From positions 186,001-250,000 of the forward strand of contig CANLKV010000002.1 in NCBI GenBank assembly GCA_947491755.1: 64,000 nt of DNA, given 5' to 3'. The notes beneath the pieces are model-generated. The model worked only from the letters and a program-made list of their open reading frames with translations. It had not been told where the DNA came from and did not search any database. This DNA comes from an uncultured Nonlabens sp. Lineage in GTDB: Bacteria > Bacteroidota > Bacteroidia > Flavobacteriales > Flavobacteriaceae. Below, one piece after another: positions 18,403 to 26,497 of the stretch (position 1 is its first letter; the number at the start of each line of letters is the position of its first letter). The translations under genes were made by a program, and so were the position numbers.

Positions 18403-18576
18403 TTAGCTTTTCTGATTTGGCAATGTTTTGGCAATACTAGCGATATATCGATTCTTTTTTATCGCTGATTGTCTCCACCTTGCCTGTTTATAGCGATATC
18501 TCTTGTTCTTATCAATTATACTTTTAACTAGTGCAGCCTCAAAAACTTCAAGAGTTCTCAACGTGTACATATCCAT
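18403..18576 (-). CDS. Possible small basic ORF, 57 aa
   Basis: The frame starts MDMYTLRTLEVFEAALVKSI and continues with a Lys/Arg-rich stretch (KNKRYRYKQARWRQSAIKK) to PNQKS. A TTAATTTG sequence, one base off the TAnnTTTG box, lies 2 nt before the ATG. Codon use is not alien, but there is no family recognition and it sits in an otherwise non-coding 434-bp spacer, so it could be chance. Confidence 0.35.
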   Translation of the reverse strand: MDMYTLRTLEVFEAALVKSIIDKNKRYRYKQARWRQSAIKKNRYIASIAKTLPNQKS

Positions 18577-18691
18577 TTCAAATTAACGGATCTGTCAAGC
18601 ATCTGCTATCGGGCTAGCAGTAATGTAAAGACGGTCCGATGTACTTTTATTTACTTGAAAAAATCATATGCAATGAGGTGGGATAGAAGTT

Positions 18692-18707
18692 CGCTTTCGC
18701 GAAAGCG
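18692..18707. repeat. Recurrent palindrome copy 5 (exact, 22 bp when extended)
   Basis: Exact core just downstream of the tolC-type gene; the symmetry extends to 18689-18710. It is also the left edge of repeat A. Confidence 0.95.
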
Positions 18708-18847
18708 AACACATTTCATCACCAATTCAATAATCTAGATCGATACATAACAAGGATCTTTTAACGCCAGCCGCCCCCTAGCGCCTCGTAGAGACTTACC
18801 ACAGATTGTAGCTGGCTATTGCGTGCACTTATTAAATCCAGACTTGT
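18692..18847. repeat. Direct repeat A: palindrome plus 3' end of tolC-type gene
   Basis: These 156 bp align over their full length with 24815-24970, in the same orientation. This copy is intact: it contains the last 29 codons of the outer-membrane efflux gene and its downstream flank. Confidence 0.85.
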
Positions 18848-20164
18848 ATTGAGTGTATTTTCTTCTGATCGCAGTACTTCTAGATAATTAGCCAGGCCAT
18901 TGTTAAGGAGTTCCTCGCTGTATTGTGTGGCTAGCTCGTAAGCGCGGTATTCTTTTTCTTTAATTTCTATCTTTTCTGTAGCGGCAGTATAAGAGTACAT
19001 CGCATCAGATATCTCCTTGCTCGCAACAATAATTGCCTGTTTGAAAGCTAGTCGTGCCTGTTCTTGCTGTGCTTTTGAAACCTCAAACTGGGTTTTTATT
19101 CTGCGTCCATTAAATATAGGCTGCGTTAGACCGGTTATAATATTTGCAAATAAAGAATTAGCACTCAATAACTCTTCAAACTGCAGACTTTGCAACCCAC
19201 CTCCAGCGGTTAATGTAAGGGATGGGTAAAAGTTAGCCCGTGCCACATTTGTCAGTTCAAAGGCATTGCGCAAGTTTAACTCTGCAGCAATGATATCAGG
19301 CCTATTACTTAGTAATTGAGAAGGTACTCCCACGGTAAGATCAGTTGTTATCTGTTGTTTCTCTAGTGCCGTCCTTTCAATCTCATGCGGCATTTCTCCT
19401 AGCAATATCGACATGGTGTTCTCCAGCAAATAGGCCTGATTTTTCAAATCTATGAGAATGGCTTGTGCCGCATACAATAAGGCCTCTGTCTGTTGTACGC
19501 TTACCTCTGTAATAGTACCGGCTTCTTTCAAGGCCCTAGATGTTTCTAGGCTTTTCTCTCGAGTAGCAATCGTACGCGTGGTAATCTCCATTTGCTTATC
19601 CACGGTAAGCATTTGATAATATACAGAGGCAATATTTGCAATGAGTTTTGTTTTTACCGCTTGATGAGCGGCTACCGTCTGCAAATAACTTGCTTGTGCA
19701 GCACGTTCTGTACTACGTATTTTCCCCCAGATATCTGCTTCCCACGATAAATTTGCCGTTAACTCGTATTGATCGATAGCGTTATTAAAGAAAGAACCAA
19801 ACTGACTGTTTCTTGCAAGTTCTTGATGAGAATATTGTGCTCTTGTAGATAGGGTGGGAAAGTACCCTGCTTTACCTTGCTTAAAATAAGCCTCAGAGGC
19901 GAGTATCTGTTGTATAGCTACACGTATATCATTGTTTTGTTCTAGACCTTTATTAATGTGGTTTTGTAAAACTGGATCGGTAAACATTTCTTTCCAAGAA
20001 ACCTCTGCTAGTGACAATGTATCGCTTACTATATTCTCTGTGCGGTAATTTTCTTCTTGCAACTCTTCTAGTTCTGGAGTGGTAAACTCTTTTGCTACAA
20101 AACAGGCTTGCAAGCTTATCAATAATAGAAATAGGAGACTGATCTTTACAATTATTTTTTTCAT
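18761..20164 (-). CDS. TolC-family outer-membrane efflux protein
   Basis: The 467-residue protein has a lipoprotein-type signal peptide (LLISLQAC, Cys about 21) and two OEP repeats, the structure of NodT/OprM-like channels. Recognisable segments include WKEMFTDPVLQNHI, LSWEADIWGKIRSTERAA, LLSNRPDIIAAE and GGLQSLQF. It forms the outer-membrane exit duct of a tripartite pump. It is the last gene of a three-gene minus-strand operon, 10 bp after the RND permease gene. Its 3' end is present again, decayed, on the other side of the operon. Confidence 0.92.
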   Translation of the reverse strand: MKKIIVKISLLFLLLISLQACFVAKEFTTPELEELQEENYRTENIVSDTLSLAEVSWKEMFTDPVLQNHINKGLEQNNDIRVAIQQILASEAYFKQGKAGYFPTLSTRAQYSHQELARNSQFGSFFNNAIDQYELTANLSWEADIWGKIRSTERAAQASYLQTVAAHQAVKTKLIANIASVYYQMLTVDKQMEITTRTIATREKSLETSRALKEAGTITEVSVQQTEALLYAAQAILIDLKNQAYLLENTMSILLGEMPHEIERTALEKQQITTDLTVGVPSQLLSNRPDIIAAELNLRNAFELTNVARANFYPSLTLTAGGGLQSLQFEELLSANSLFANIITGLTQPIFNGRRIKTQFEVSKAQQEQARLAFKQAIIVASKEISDAMYSYTAATEKIEIKEKEYRAYELATQYSEELLNNGLANYLEVLRSEENTLNTSLDLISARNSQLQSVVSLYEALGGGWR

Positions 20165-20174
20165 CGTTATAAGG

Positions 20175-23100
20175 TTAGGCTTGTTCTACAGTCTGTTGTC
20201 TTTTACCAGAAACTTTTTCTTGCAACCATTGGAACAAGATATAGAGTATAGGAATCACAAATATTCCTAAAGCGGTACCTATAAATAATCCGCCTGCGGC
20301 TCCTGTGCCTATCGCCCGGTTACCTTCTGATCCTACTCCTGTAGCTAGGACTAGGGGTAATAAACCAAAAATAAATGCGAGCGAAGTCATTAAAATAGGA
20401 CGCAATCGTGATTTTGCCCCATCTATGGCAGCATCCAGAATTGTCTCTCCTTGATGACGTCGCTGTATAGCAAATTCTACAATCAGTATCGCATTTTTTG
20501 CCAGCAATCCTATTAACATGATCAAGGCTATCTGGAAATAAATGTTGTTTTCTAACCCGGCTAATTTTGTCGTAATAAAAGCACCAAAAATACCTAATGG
20601 TAAGGATAGGATAACAGAAAAAGGCAGCAGATAACTCTCATATTGAGCGGCTAGCAGGAAGTACACAAACATGACTACCAGGATTAAAATTACCCCAGTT
20701 TGACCACCGGCAGACAATTCTTCCCTTGTCAGACCAGAATAGGCTGTACTAAAACCTTGCGGTAAACTTTGAGCAATCTCCTCAACCGCTGTAATACCGT
20801 CGCCTGTACTGTAGCCTGGATTTATGGCACCGGTAATCTTAGTAGAATTAAATAGGTTGAAACGAGTGACTGATTGTGGGCCAAAGACACGCTCTAATGT
20901 TATGAATTGATTAATAGGAGTCATTACTCCATCTTTTGTTCTCACATAGATATTTTCTAGCGCATTGATATCGCTTCGATCTTCCGGCAATGCCTGAATA
21001 TACACGCGGTATTGCTTCCCAAATTTTGAAAAATCTGCTGCAAAAATACTACCTATATATCCTTGTAGCGTGTTGAAAATGTTATCGATACTCACGCCGT
21101 ACTCTTTTGCGAGAGCTACATTAATATCCAACTTATATTGAGGGTATTGCGTACTAAAAGATGATTGAGCATATTGAAATTCAGGCCGCTGGGATAATTT
21201 GGAGATAAAATCCTTATTCGTTTGATCGAGTGCCTCAAAACTACCGCCAGAACGATCCAGTAGGTTAAGTTCGATACCGGCAGAGTTTCCAAAGCCAGGA
21301 ATACTGGGAGGTGAGAAAAAGATGATGTTTGCCTCTGGTATCGACGCTGCGATGGCAAACAATTTTCCAGTGATTGCTTGTATACTGGTATCGTCGCTCT
21401 CACGATCCTCCCAGGTATCCAGTTTTACAAACCCTAATCCGTAGTTATTTCCAGCACCGCTTATCAAGCTTTGACCATTAATCATCGTTACAGACGCTAC
21501 ACCAGGAAGTTCTTTTGCCTTTTGATACAACGACGTCGTTGCAGCAGCAGTTCTGTCAATAGATGATCCAGGCGGTAATTCAATATCGACAAAAATGAGT
21601 CCTCGATCCTCTTCTGGAACAAAGCCCGTGGGCGTGGTGGTAGATGCCCAATAAATACCACCAACGGCAGCAATTAGTATAAAGACGTTGATCCATTTGT
21701 GGCGGTATAGAAATTTTAATGATTGTCCATACTTATAGGTTACTGCATTAAAACCACGATTAAAACCATCGTAGAATCGCTGTAGAAACGACTTGTTTTT
21801 TTCTTCTTCCTGATGAGGTTTGAGTAAAAGTGCGCACAAGGCTGGACTTAAAGTCAACGCATTGACAGCAGATATGATGATAGAAACGATAAGGGTCACA
21901 CCAAATTGCTCATAAAATACCCCTGTTGGACCACTAATAAAAGTAACGGGTACAAATACCGCAGCCATGACCAAAGTAATTGATATGATAGCGCCAGATA
22001 TTTCGTTCATCGCTTCTAGTGTAGCTTTCTGGACGTTTTTGGCCCCTTCATCAATTTTTGCATGTACCGCCTCTACCACAACTATGGCATCGTCCACTAC
22101 AATTCCTATGGCAAGAATCAAGGCAAAAAGAGTCAAAAGGTTGAGTGAATACCCTAGTAAATTGAGAAAGAAAAATGTCCCTACAATGGAAACAGGCACG
22201 GCAATAGCAGGGATTAAAGTGGATCTAAAGTCTTGTAAGAAAATAAAAACAACAATAAAAACCAGTACGAAAGCCTCGATTAGTGTATGCGTTACTTTTT
22301 CAACAGAAGCATCTAGAAATTCGTTAGTATCATAAGGGATTTCATAAGTTATCCCTTTAGGAAAATCACTCTCTTGTTGTTTTAATTCTTCTTTAATCGA
22401 TTCTATTATTTTTTGTGCATCAGACCCCTTAGTTTGAAAAATACCCATCGCCACGCTAGGAAAACCCTCTGTATAGGAAATAGTAGAATAGGATTGAGCA
22501 TCTAGTTCTATAGTAGCAACATCTTTAAGGCGCAGGTAATTGCCATCACCTAACGCCTTTAAAATGATATTTTCATATTGTTCTTGATTTCTATATCTAC
22601 CATCGTAGGTAATCACATAAGAGAATGCCTCGCCATCATTTTCTCCTAGTGTCCCAGCAGCAGCTTCTTGACTTTGCTCATTAAGCGCAAGGGTAATATC
22701 AGATGGAGTTAATCCATAGACCGCCATTTTTTCTGGTTGCAACCATACACGCATGGCATAATCCTTAGCTCCAAATACGGTAACATTACCCACACCACTC
22801 ACTCGCTGGAAGGCAGGCACAACATTGATTTTTAAATAGTTTTGTAGGTAGGTGTCGTCGTAGTCTTCGTTTGTTGTGTAGAAACTCAAAAACATCAGTG
22901 CACTGGTTTGTTGTTTTTGAGTCAGTACACCCGTTTGACGCACAGCTTGAGGCAATAAGGGGTCTGCTCTAGCTACTCGGTTTTGAACGTTTACCGCGGC
23001 TATGTCTGGATCTACATCTTGATCAAAAAAGACTGTGATAGTTGCGGTACCAGCATTTGAGGCTGTACTTGTAATATAAGTCATCCCTTCCACACCATTA

Positions 23101-23306
23101 ATTTGCTCTTCAATGGGTATGATGACACTTTCTAATATGGTGGCAGCGGTAGCACCTGGATAAGAAGCGGTCACCTGTATGGTAGGTGGCGCGATATCAG
23201 GATATTGAGTTACAGAAAGAGCATTTAATCCTAAAACTCCTAGTATTACTATAATTATGGAAATTACGGTAGATAGTACAGGTCTGGTTATGAATGTTTT
23301 GAGCAT
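20175..23306 (-). CDS. RND-family efflux permease (HAE1/AcrB type)
   Basis: A 1043-residue inner-membrane proton-driven transporter of the usual length. It begins MLKTFITRPVLSTVISIIIV and has the conserved TQYPDIAPP, SYPGA, DPDIAAVNVQNR and GIVVDDAIVVVEAV segments. The adjacent Asp-Asp pair in TM4 (in GIVVDDAIVV) is the proton-relay site. Large periplasmic porter loops lie at about 30-330 and 560-860. The HAE1 subgroup exports drugs, detergents or other hydrophobic compounds rather than metal ions. It lies 25 bp after the adaptor gene and 10 bp before the TolC-type gene. Confidence 0.95.
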   Translation of the reverse strand: MLKTFITRPVLSTVISIIIVILGVLGLNALSVTQYPDIAPPTIQVTASYPGATAATILESVIIPIEEQINGVEGMTYITSTASNAGTATITVFFDQDVDPDIAAVNVQNRVARADPLLPQAVRQTGVLTQKQQTSALMFLSFYTTNEDYDDTYLQNYLKINVVPAFQRVSGVGNVTVFGAKDYAMRVWLQPEKMAVYGLTPSDITLALNEQSQEAAAGTLGENDGEAFSYVITYDGRYRNQEQYENIILKALGDGNYLRLKDVATIELDAQSYSTISYTEGFPSVAMGIFQTKGSDAQKIIESIKEELKQQESDFPKGITYEIPYDTNEFLDASVEKVTHTLIEAFVLVFIVVFIFLQDFRSTLIPAIAVPVSIVGTFFFLNLLGYSLNLLTLFALILAIGIVVDDAIVVVEAVHAKIDEGAKNVQKATLEAMNEISGAIISITLVMAAVFVPVTFISGPTGVFYEQFGVTLIVSIIISAVNALTLSPALCALLLKPHQEEEKNKSFLQRFYDGFNRGFNAVTYKYGQSLKFLYRHKWINVFILIAAVGGIYWASTTTPTGFVPEEDRGLIFVDIELPPGSSIDRTAAATTSLYQKAKELPGVASVTMINGQSLISGAGNNYGLGFVKLDTWEDRESDDTSIQAITGKLFAIAASIPEANIIFFSPPSIPGFGNSAGIELNLLDRSGGSFEALDQTNKDFISKLSQRPEFQYAQSSFSTQYPQYKLDINVALAKEYGVSIDNIFNTLQGYIGSIFAADFSKFGKQYRVYIQALPEDRSDINALENIYVRTKDGVMTPINQFITLERVFGPQSVTRFNLFNSTKITGAINPGYSTGDGITAVEEIAQSLPQGFSTAYSGLTREELSAGGQTGVILILVVMFVYFLLAAQYESYLLPFSVILSLPLGIFGAFITTKLAGLENNIYFQIALIMLIGLLAKNAILIVEFAIQRRHQGETILDAAIDGAKSRLRPILMTSLAFIFGLLPLVLATGVGSEGNRAIGTGAAGGLFIGTALGIFVIPILYILFQWLQEKVSGKRQQTVEQA

Positions 23307-23331
23307 AGAAACTGTGTTAGAGCAAGACTAA

Positions 23332-24453
23332 TTATTTGAATTTTGTAAGAATAGGCCGGGCAATACTATCAAAAGCAATTTTTTGAGCTTGTATTTTCAT
23401 ACCATCCCTTAATTTTCCTACGCCTCTTCCTACAATAACGTCACCTTCTTCCAGTCCTGTATCAACCATGTATACATTATTTGCTTTGCCCGCAACGCTA
23501 ATCGCCGTTGTTACGGCAAGGCTGTCAACTACTTTAAAAACAAAACGGCCACCCTGCTGCTCAAAAGTAGATTCTTGAGGCACGACGATGGCCTTTTCAT
23601 ATACCTTAGGAATCATAACAGTACCACTACTACCATTAGTCAATAAACCACTGGAATTATTGAATCGAGCGCGAAATTCAATACCACCTGTACTGCTATT
23701 GATTTGAGAATTGATGGTTTCTATCGTTCCTTTTGAATTATATTCTGTTCCGTTTGCTAACATTAATGTTACCTGTGGTAGGTTAGCAATCTTCTCTTGT
23801 TTTGTGGCCCCTTCAGCGTTTTGAATAAAGTCTAAATATTCCTTTTCATTCATGGTAAAGTAGGCATAAACATCTTCAATTTGCGAGACTGTAGTAAGTG
23901 GCATGGAGCTGCTAGGACTTACCAGCGAGCCCTTGCGCAATCTTATAGTGCCTACATATCCATCGACAGGGCTGGTAATGGTGCCATAATTTATGTTTGC
24001 AGTAACACTGTTATAGGTACTTTTGGCCTGTTCTAGTTTTGCTACCGCTGTTTCTAACTGGATGGGACTTATGATATTCTTTTCTACCAGTGGCTGCAAT
24101 TTATTAACCTCTACCTGCGCAGCATTTACAAGAGCTTTTGCCGCTGCGGCATCTTGATTAAGAGATTCTGTCTCCAGTTTAAATAATCGCTGTCCCTTTT
24201 TTACAGCCTCTCCTTCATCTACCAGCACATCGGTAACATATCCAGATATCTTAGCCCGTACCTCACTGTTTGTAGTTCCTTCTATAGTGGTAGGGTACGA
24301 GGTAAAGGTAGTTAGTGATTGCCGCGGTATTTCAATAACCGGTACTGCAGGCGCGGGTGGTGGTGCAGGTGTGTTTGAATTGTCGGTGCCACAAGAAGCT
24401 GTAAAAAAAGCTGCTAATGCGTACAGGGATAGTCTGGCATCGTTGTACTTCAT
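23332..24453 (-). CDS. Periplasmic adaptor (membrane fusion protein) of RND pump
   Basis: The 373-residue protein has a lipoprotein signal (ALAAFFTASC, Cys about 20) followed by a Pro-rich linker. It contains the lipoyl/barrel-sandwich motif AKISGYVTDVLVDEGEAVKKGQ, a helical hairpin (about 105-140), the second lipoyl half INYGTITSPVDGYVGTIRLRKG, and a C-terminal beta-barrel domain. It links the permease to the outer-membrane channel. It is the first gene of the operon; no regulator gene is adjacent, so control is unclear. Confidence 0.93.
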   Translation of the reverse strand: MKYNDARLSLYALAAFFTASCGTDNSNTPAPPPAPAVPVIEIPRQSLTTFTSYPTTIEGTTNSEVRAKISGYVTDVLVDEGEAVKKGQRLFKLETESLNQDAAAAKALVNAAQVEVNKLQPLVEKNIISPIQLETAVAKLEQAKSTYNSVTANINYGTITSPVDGYVGTIRLRKGSLVSPSSSMPLTTVSQIEDVYAYFTMNEKEYLDFIQNAEGATKQEKIANLPQVTLMLANGTEYNSKGTIETINSQINSSTGGIEFRARFNNSSGLLTNGSSGTVMIPKVYEKAIVVPQESTFEQQGGRFVFKVVDSLAVTTAISVAGKANNVYMVDTGLEEGDVIVGRGVGKLRDGMKIQAQKIAFDSIARPILTKFK

Positions 24454-24814
24454 AAAAAATGTTTTAAAGGTCAGTTGGTTTTATCTCATGATCTGGTCAC
24501 TCAAGCCGTAAAAATAGCCGTTTGTGCTTTTCAAACCATGACTAAAACAATTTGAAAATAAGTAATTTAAATAAATATAAGATCAGGATTCTTCAGAAAA
24601 TAGAACAATAGGACAGATTCGCTTAACCCCATATTTCACGTATTAGACCTCGATAGGGTACTCTTTTTATAGGTAAATGAATGGATCATTTAGGATCTCG
24701 TAGGTACTATTGGGCAACAATATTACAGCACTGTCTTTGGGTTAAGCGTCTTACAATAAAGTGTTTGAGCATGGTATAGCGATTCATGTATAAAAATAAT
24801 GCCGTGTGTGATCT
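24454..24814. other. Upstream region of the efflux operon
   Basis: A 361-bp AT-rich stretch with no gene seen. It must hold the operon promoter, but no clear TAnnTTTG box was found on the minus strand. It ends at repeat B. Confidence 0.4.
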
Positions 24815-24830
24815 CGCTTTCGCGAAAGCG
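24815..24830. repeat. Recurrent palindrome copy 6 (exact)
   Basis: Exact core at the left edge of the decayed repeat B. It is identical to the copy in repeat A, although the surrounding repeat has diverged. Confidence 0.95.
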
Positions 24831-24883
24831 AACTTCTTCATCACCAATTCAATATTCTAGATCGATAAATTACAATAAACTTT

Positions 24884-24970
24884 TTAACGCCAGCTGCTAC
24901 CCAGCGTACTTTAAAGCCACACCACCTCTTGTAGCTGGCAGTTGCGTGTACCTGTCAGTTACAGACTTGC
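24884..24970 (-). pseudogene. Remnant of a tolC-type gene 3' end (29 codons)
   Basis: The minus-strand codons align without gaps to the last 28 residues and stop of the intact channel gene: the remnant reads SL*LTGTRNCQLQ, then EVVWL*STLGSSWR*, against SLDLISARNSQLQ and SVVSLYEALGGGWR*. Two in-frame stops and many substitutions show it is not expressed as protein. It lies 11 bp from the mnmE stop and upstream of the efflux operon, as if an earlier copy of the operon (or of its end) stood here. Confidence 0.85.
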
Positions 24971-24981
24971 AACAAACGGAT

Positions 24982-26418
24982 TTACTTCCCGATACAAAAC
25001 TGCGAGAATATGTTTCCTAACAGTTCGTCATTAGTGATCTCTCCGGTAATCAGTCCGATAGACTCTGCCATTGCTTTTATGTCTATGGCGAGAAACTCGC
25101 TAGAGATATCGTTTGCTATGCCTTGTTGCACCTCCAGCAGCGAGGCATAGGCTTTTTGTAAGGCATCATAGTGTCGTGCATTACTCACAACGCTATCGTC
25201 TGCGCTGAGCGCCCCACTTTGAAAACTGGCAACGAGAGCTTCTTTTAATTCTTCTACACCCGTACCCGACTTAGCACTTAATGATATGACAATAGTATCT
25301 GGCGATCGCTTGTTCAATTGTTTCGTAATTTCTGCGTGCTGCAGGCCTGTTATTTGATCCAGTTTATTAAGTATTACAACTACTGGTTTATCAGGAAACT
25401 TCTCCTTTAAAATCTGGATACGCATTAAACAATGTACAATTCTAGGATCGCTATTCAACTGCGTCGCGTCCAGTAAGTATAACACCAGCCGCGATTGTTC
25501 TGCTTTTGAATAACTGCGCTGGATTCCCATGGTCTCAATGGTATCTGTAGTCTCACGTATTCCTGCGGTGTCTATAAATCTAAAACGAATGCCCTCTATA
25601 TTGATATCGTCTTCAATACTATCACGCGTGGTTCCGGCAATATCACTCACTATCGCTTTCTCTTCATTGAGCAAGGCGTTGAGTAGAGTAGACTTGCCCA
25701 CATTAGGTTCTCCCACAATCGCAATAGGAATACCAGATTTGAGAACATTACCCAGGGCAAAGGAGTCGATCAACTTACGTAGGGTTTGCTGACTTTCTGA
25801 AAGTAATTTTTTAAGGTCCTCTCTATTGGCAAACTCGACATCTTCCTCGCTAAAATCCAGTTCCAGCTCTATCAAGCTTGAAAAATTGAGCAACTGTTTG
25901 CGCAATTCTTGTAAATCGCTCGAGAACCCGCCACGCATTTGCTGCAATGCCATCTGGTGAGCGGTTTCACTCTCGCTCGCAATCAGGTCTGCAACGGCTT
26001 CGGCCTGGGACAGATCCATTTTTGCATTTAAAAAGGCTTGCAGGGTAAATTCTCCTGCTTTGGCGGCGCGCGCGCCATTTTCTAAGCACAACTTAATTAT
26101 TTGCTGTTGTATGTAGATGGATCCGTGGCAGGATATTTCTACCACATGCTCACCCGTGTAGGATCGTGGTGCGTCAAACCTTGTAAGCAGTACCTCATCC
26201 ACAATCCTGCCCTGGTCATACACACGACCCAAGGTAACGGTGTTAGCATGCAATCGCTCAAATAGTTTTGATGATGGTTTTGATTTCGCTTTCGCGAAAG
26301 CGGGAACAAAAATACGGCTGGCAATATCATGTGCCTCTGGACCAGAAAGACGTATAACTGCAATCGCCCCAGAACCAGCAGGGGTAGCAAGGGCTACAAT
26401 GGTGTCGTTTTTAAACAT
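24982..26418 (-). CDS. mnmE: tRNA modification GTPase MnmE (TrmE)
   Basis: 478 residues from the chosen ATG (MFKNDTIVALATP), which matches the family N-terminus; a longer frame starting at a TTG would begin upstream of the promoter box. It has the N-terminal folate-binding domain, a G domain with [15 protein letters not shown] (G1), DIAGTTRD (G2), DTAGIR (G3) and NKLD (G4), and the conserved C-terminal FCIGK. With MnmG it adds the (carboxymethyl)aminomethyl group to U34 of certain tRNAs. A TACCTTTG box lies only 3 nt before the ATG, suggesting a leaderless mRNA. A palindrome copy is read as FAKAK near the N-terminus. Confidence 0.96.
   Translation of the reverse strand: MFKNDTIVALATPAGSGAIAVIRLSGPEAHDIASRIFVPAFAKAKSKPSSKLFERLHANTVTLGRVYDQGRIVDEVLLTRFDAPRSYTGEHVVEISCHGSIYIQQQIIKLCLENGARAAKAGEFTLQAFLNAKMDLSQAEAVADLIASESETAHQMALQQMRGGFSSDLQELRKQLLNFSSLIELELDFSEEDVEFANREDLKKLLSESQQTLRKLIDSFALGNVLKSGIPIAIVGEPNVGKSTLLNALLNEEKAIVSDIAGTTRDSIEDDINIEGIRFRFIDTAGIRETTDTIETMGIQRSYSKAEQSRLVLYLLDATQLNSDPRIVHCLMRIQILKEKFPDKPVVVILNKLDQITGLQHAEITKQLNKRSPDTIVISLSAKSGTGVEELKEALVASFQSGALSADDSVVSNARHYDALQKAYASLLEVQQGIANDISSEFLAIDIKAMAESIGLITGEITNDELLGNIFSQFCIGK
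26287..26302. repeat. Recurrent palindrome copy 7 (exact)
   Basis: Exact copy inside mnmE, translated AFAKA on the minus strand, in the N-terminal domain. Confidence 0.95.
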
Positions 26419-26421
26419 ATC

Positions 26422-26429
26422 CAAAGGTA
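26422..26429 (-). promoter_or_regulatory. Candidate -7 promoter box TACCTTTG of mnmE
   Basis: Full match to TAnnTTTG, 3 nt before the mnmE ATG. Supports the short start and a leaderless transcript. Confidence 0.5.
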
Positions 26430-26442
26430 CGAACCGCAAATA

Positions 26443-26477
26443 AAAAAAACCGGTATCAATCGATACCGGTTTTTTCT
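26443..26477 (-). terminator. Intrinsic terminator of the T9SS type A gene
   Basis: The stem AAACCGGTATC / GATACCGGTTT has A/T tracts on both sides, so it could work in both directions. It lies just downstream of the 26498-28882 gene and upstream of mnmE. Confidence 0.88.
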
Positions 26478-26497
26478 ATTATTATGGCCAATAATCA

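Larger units (their letters stand above)
18327..18760. other. Spacer between efflux operon and sensor-like gene
   Basis: Apart from the possible 57-aa ORF and the palindrome/repeat A at its right end, no structure is evident. It includes several GCGATA/TATCGC words (around 18441-18505) of unknown meaning. Confidence 0.4.
24815..24970. repeat. Direct repeat B: decayed copy of repeat A
   Basis: A 156-bp copy of 18692-18847 in the same orientation, with many base changes. The flank word TTCATCACCAATTCAAT and the block TCTAGATCGATA are unchanged, as is the palindrome. Confidence 0.85.

Noticed and set aside
21967..22335. Plus-strand frames over the RND permease and other long genes
   Set aside because: Shadows of the minus-strand genes with unnatural Thr/Met/Lys-rich text.
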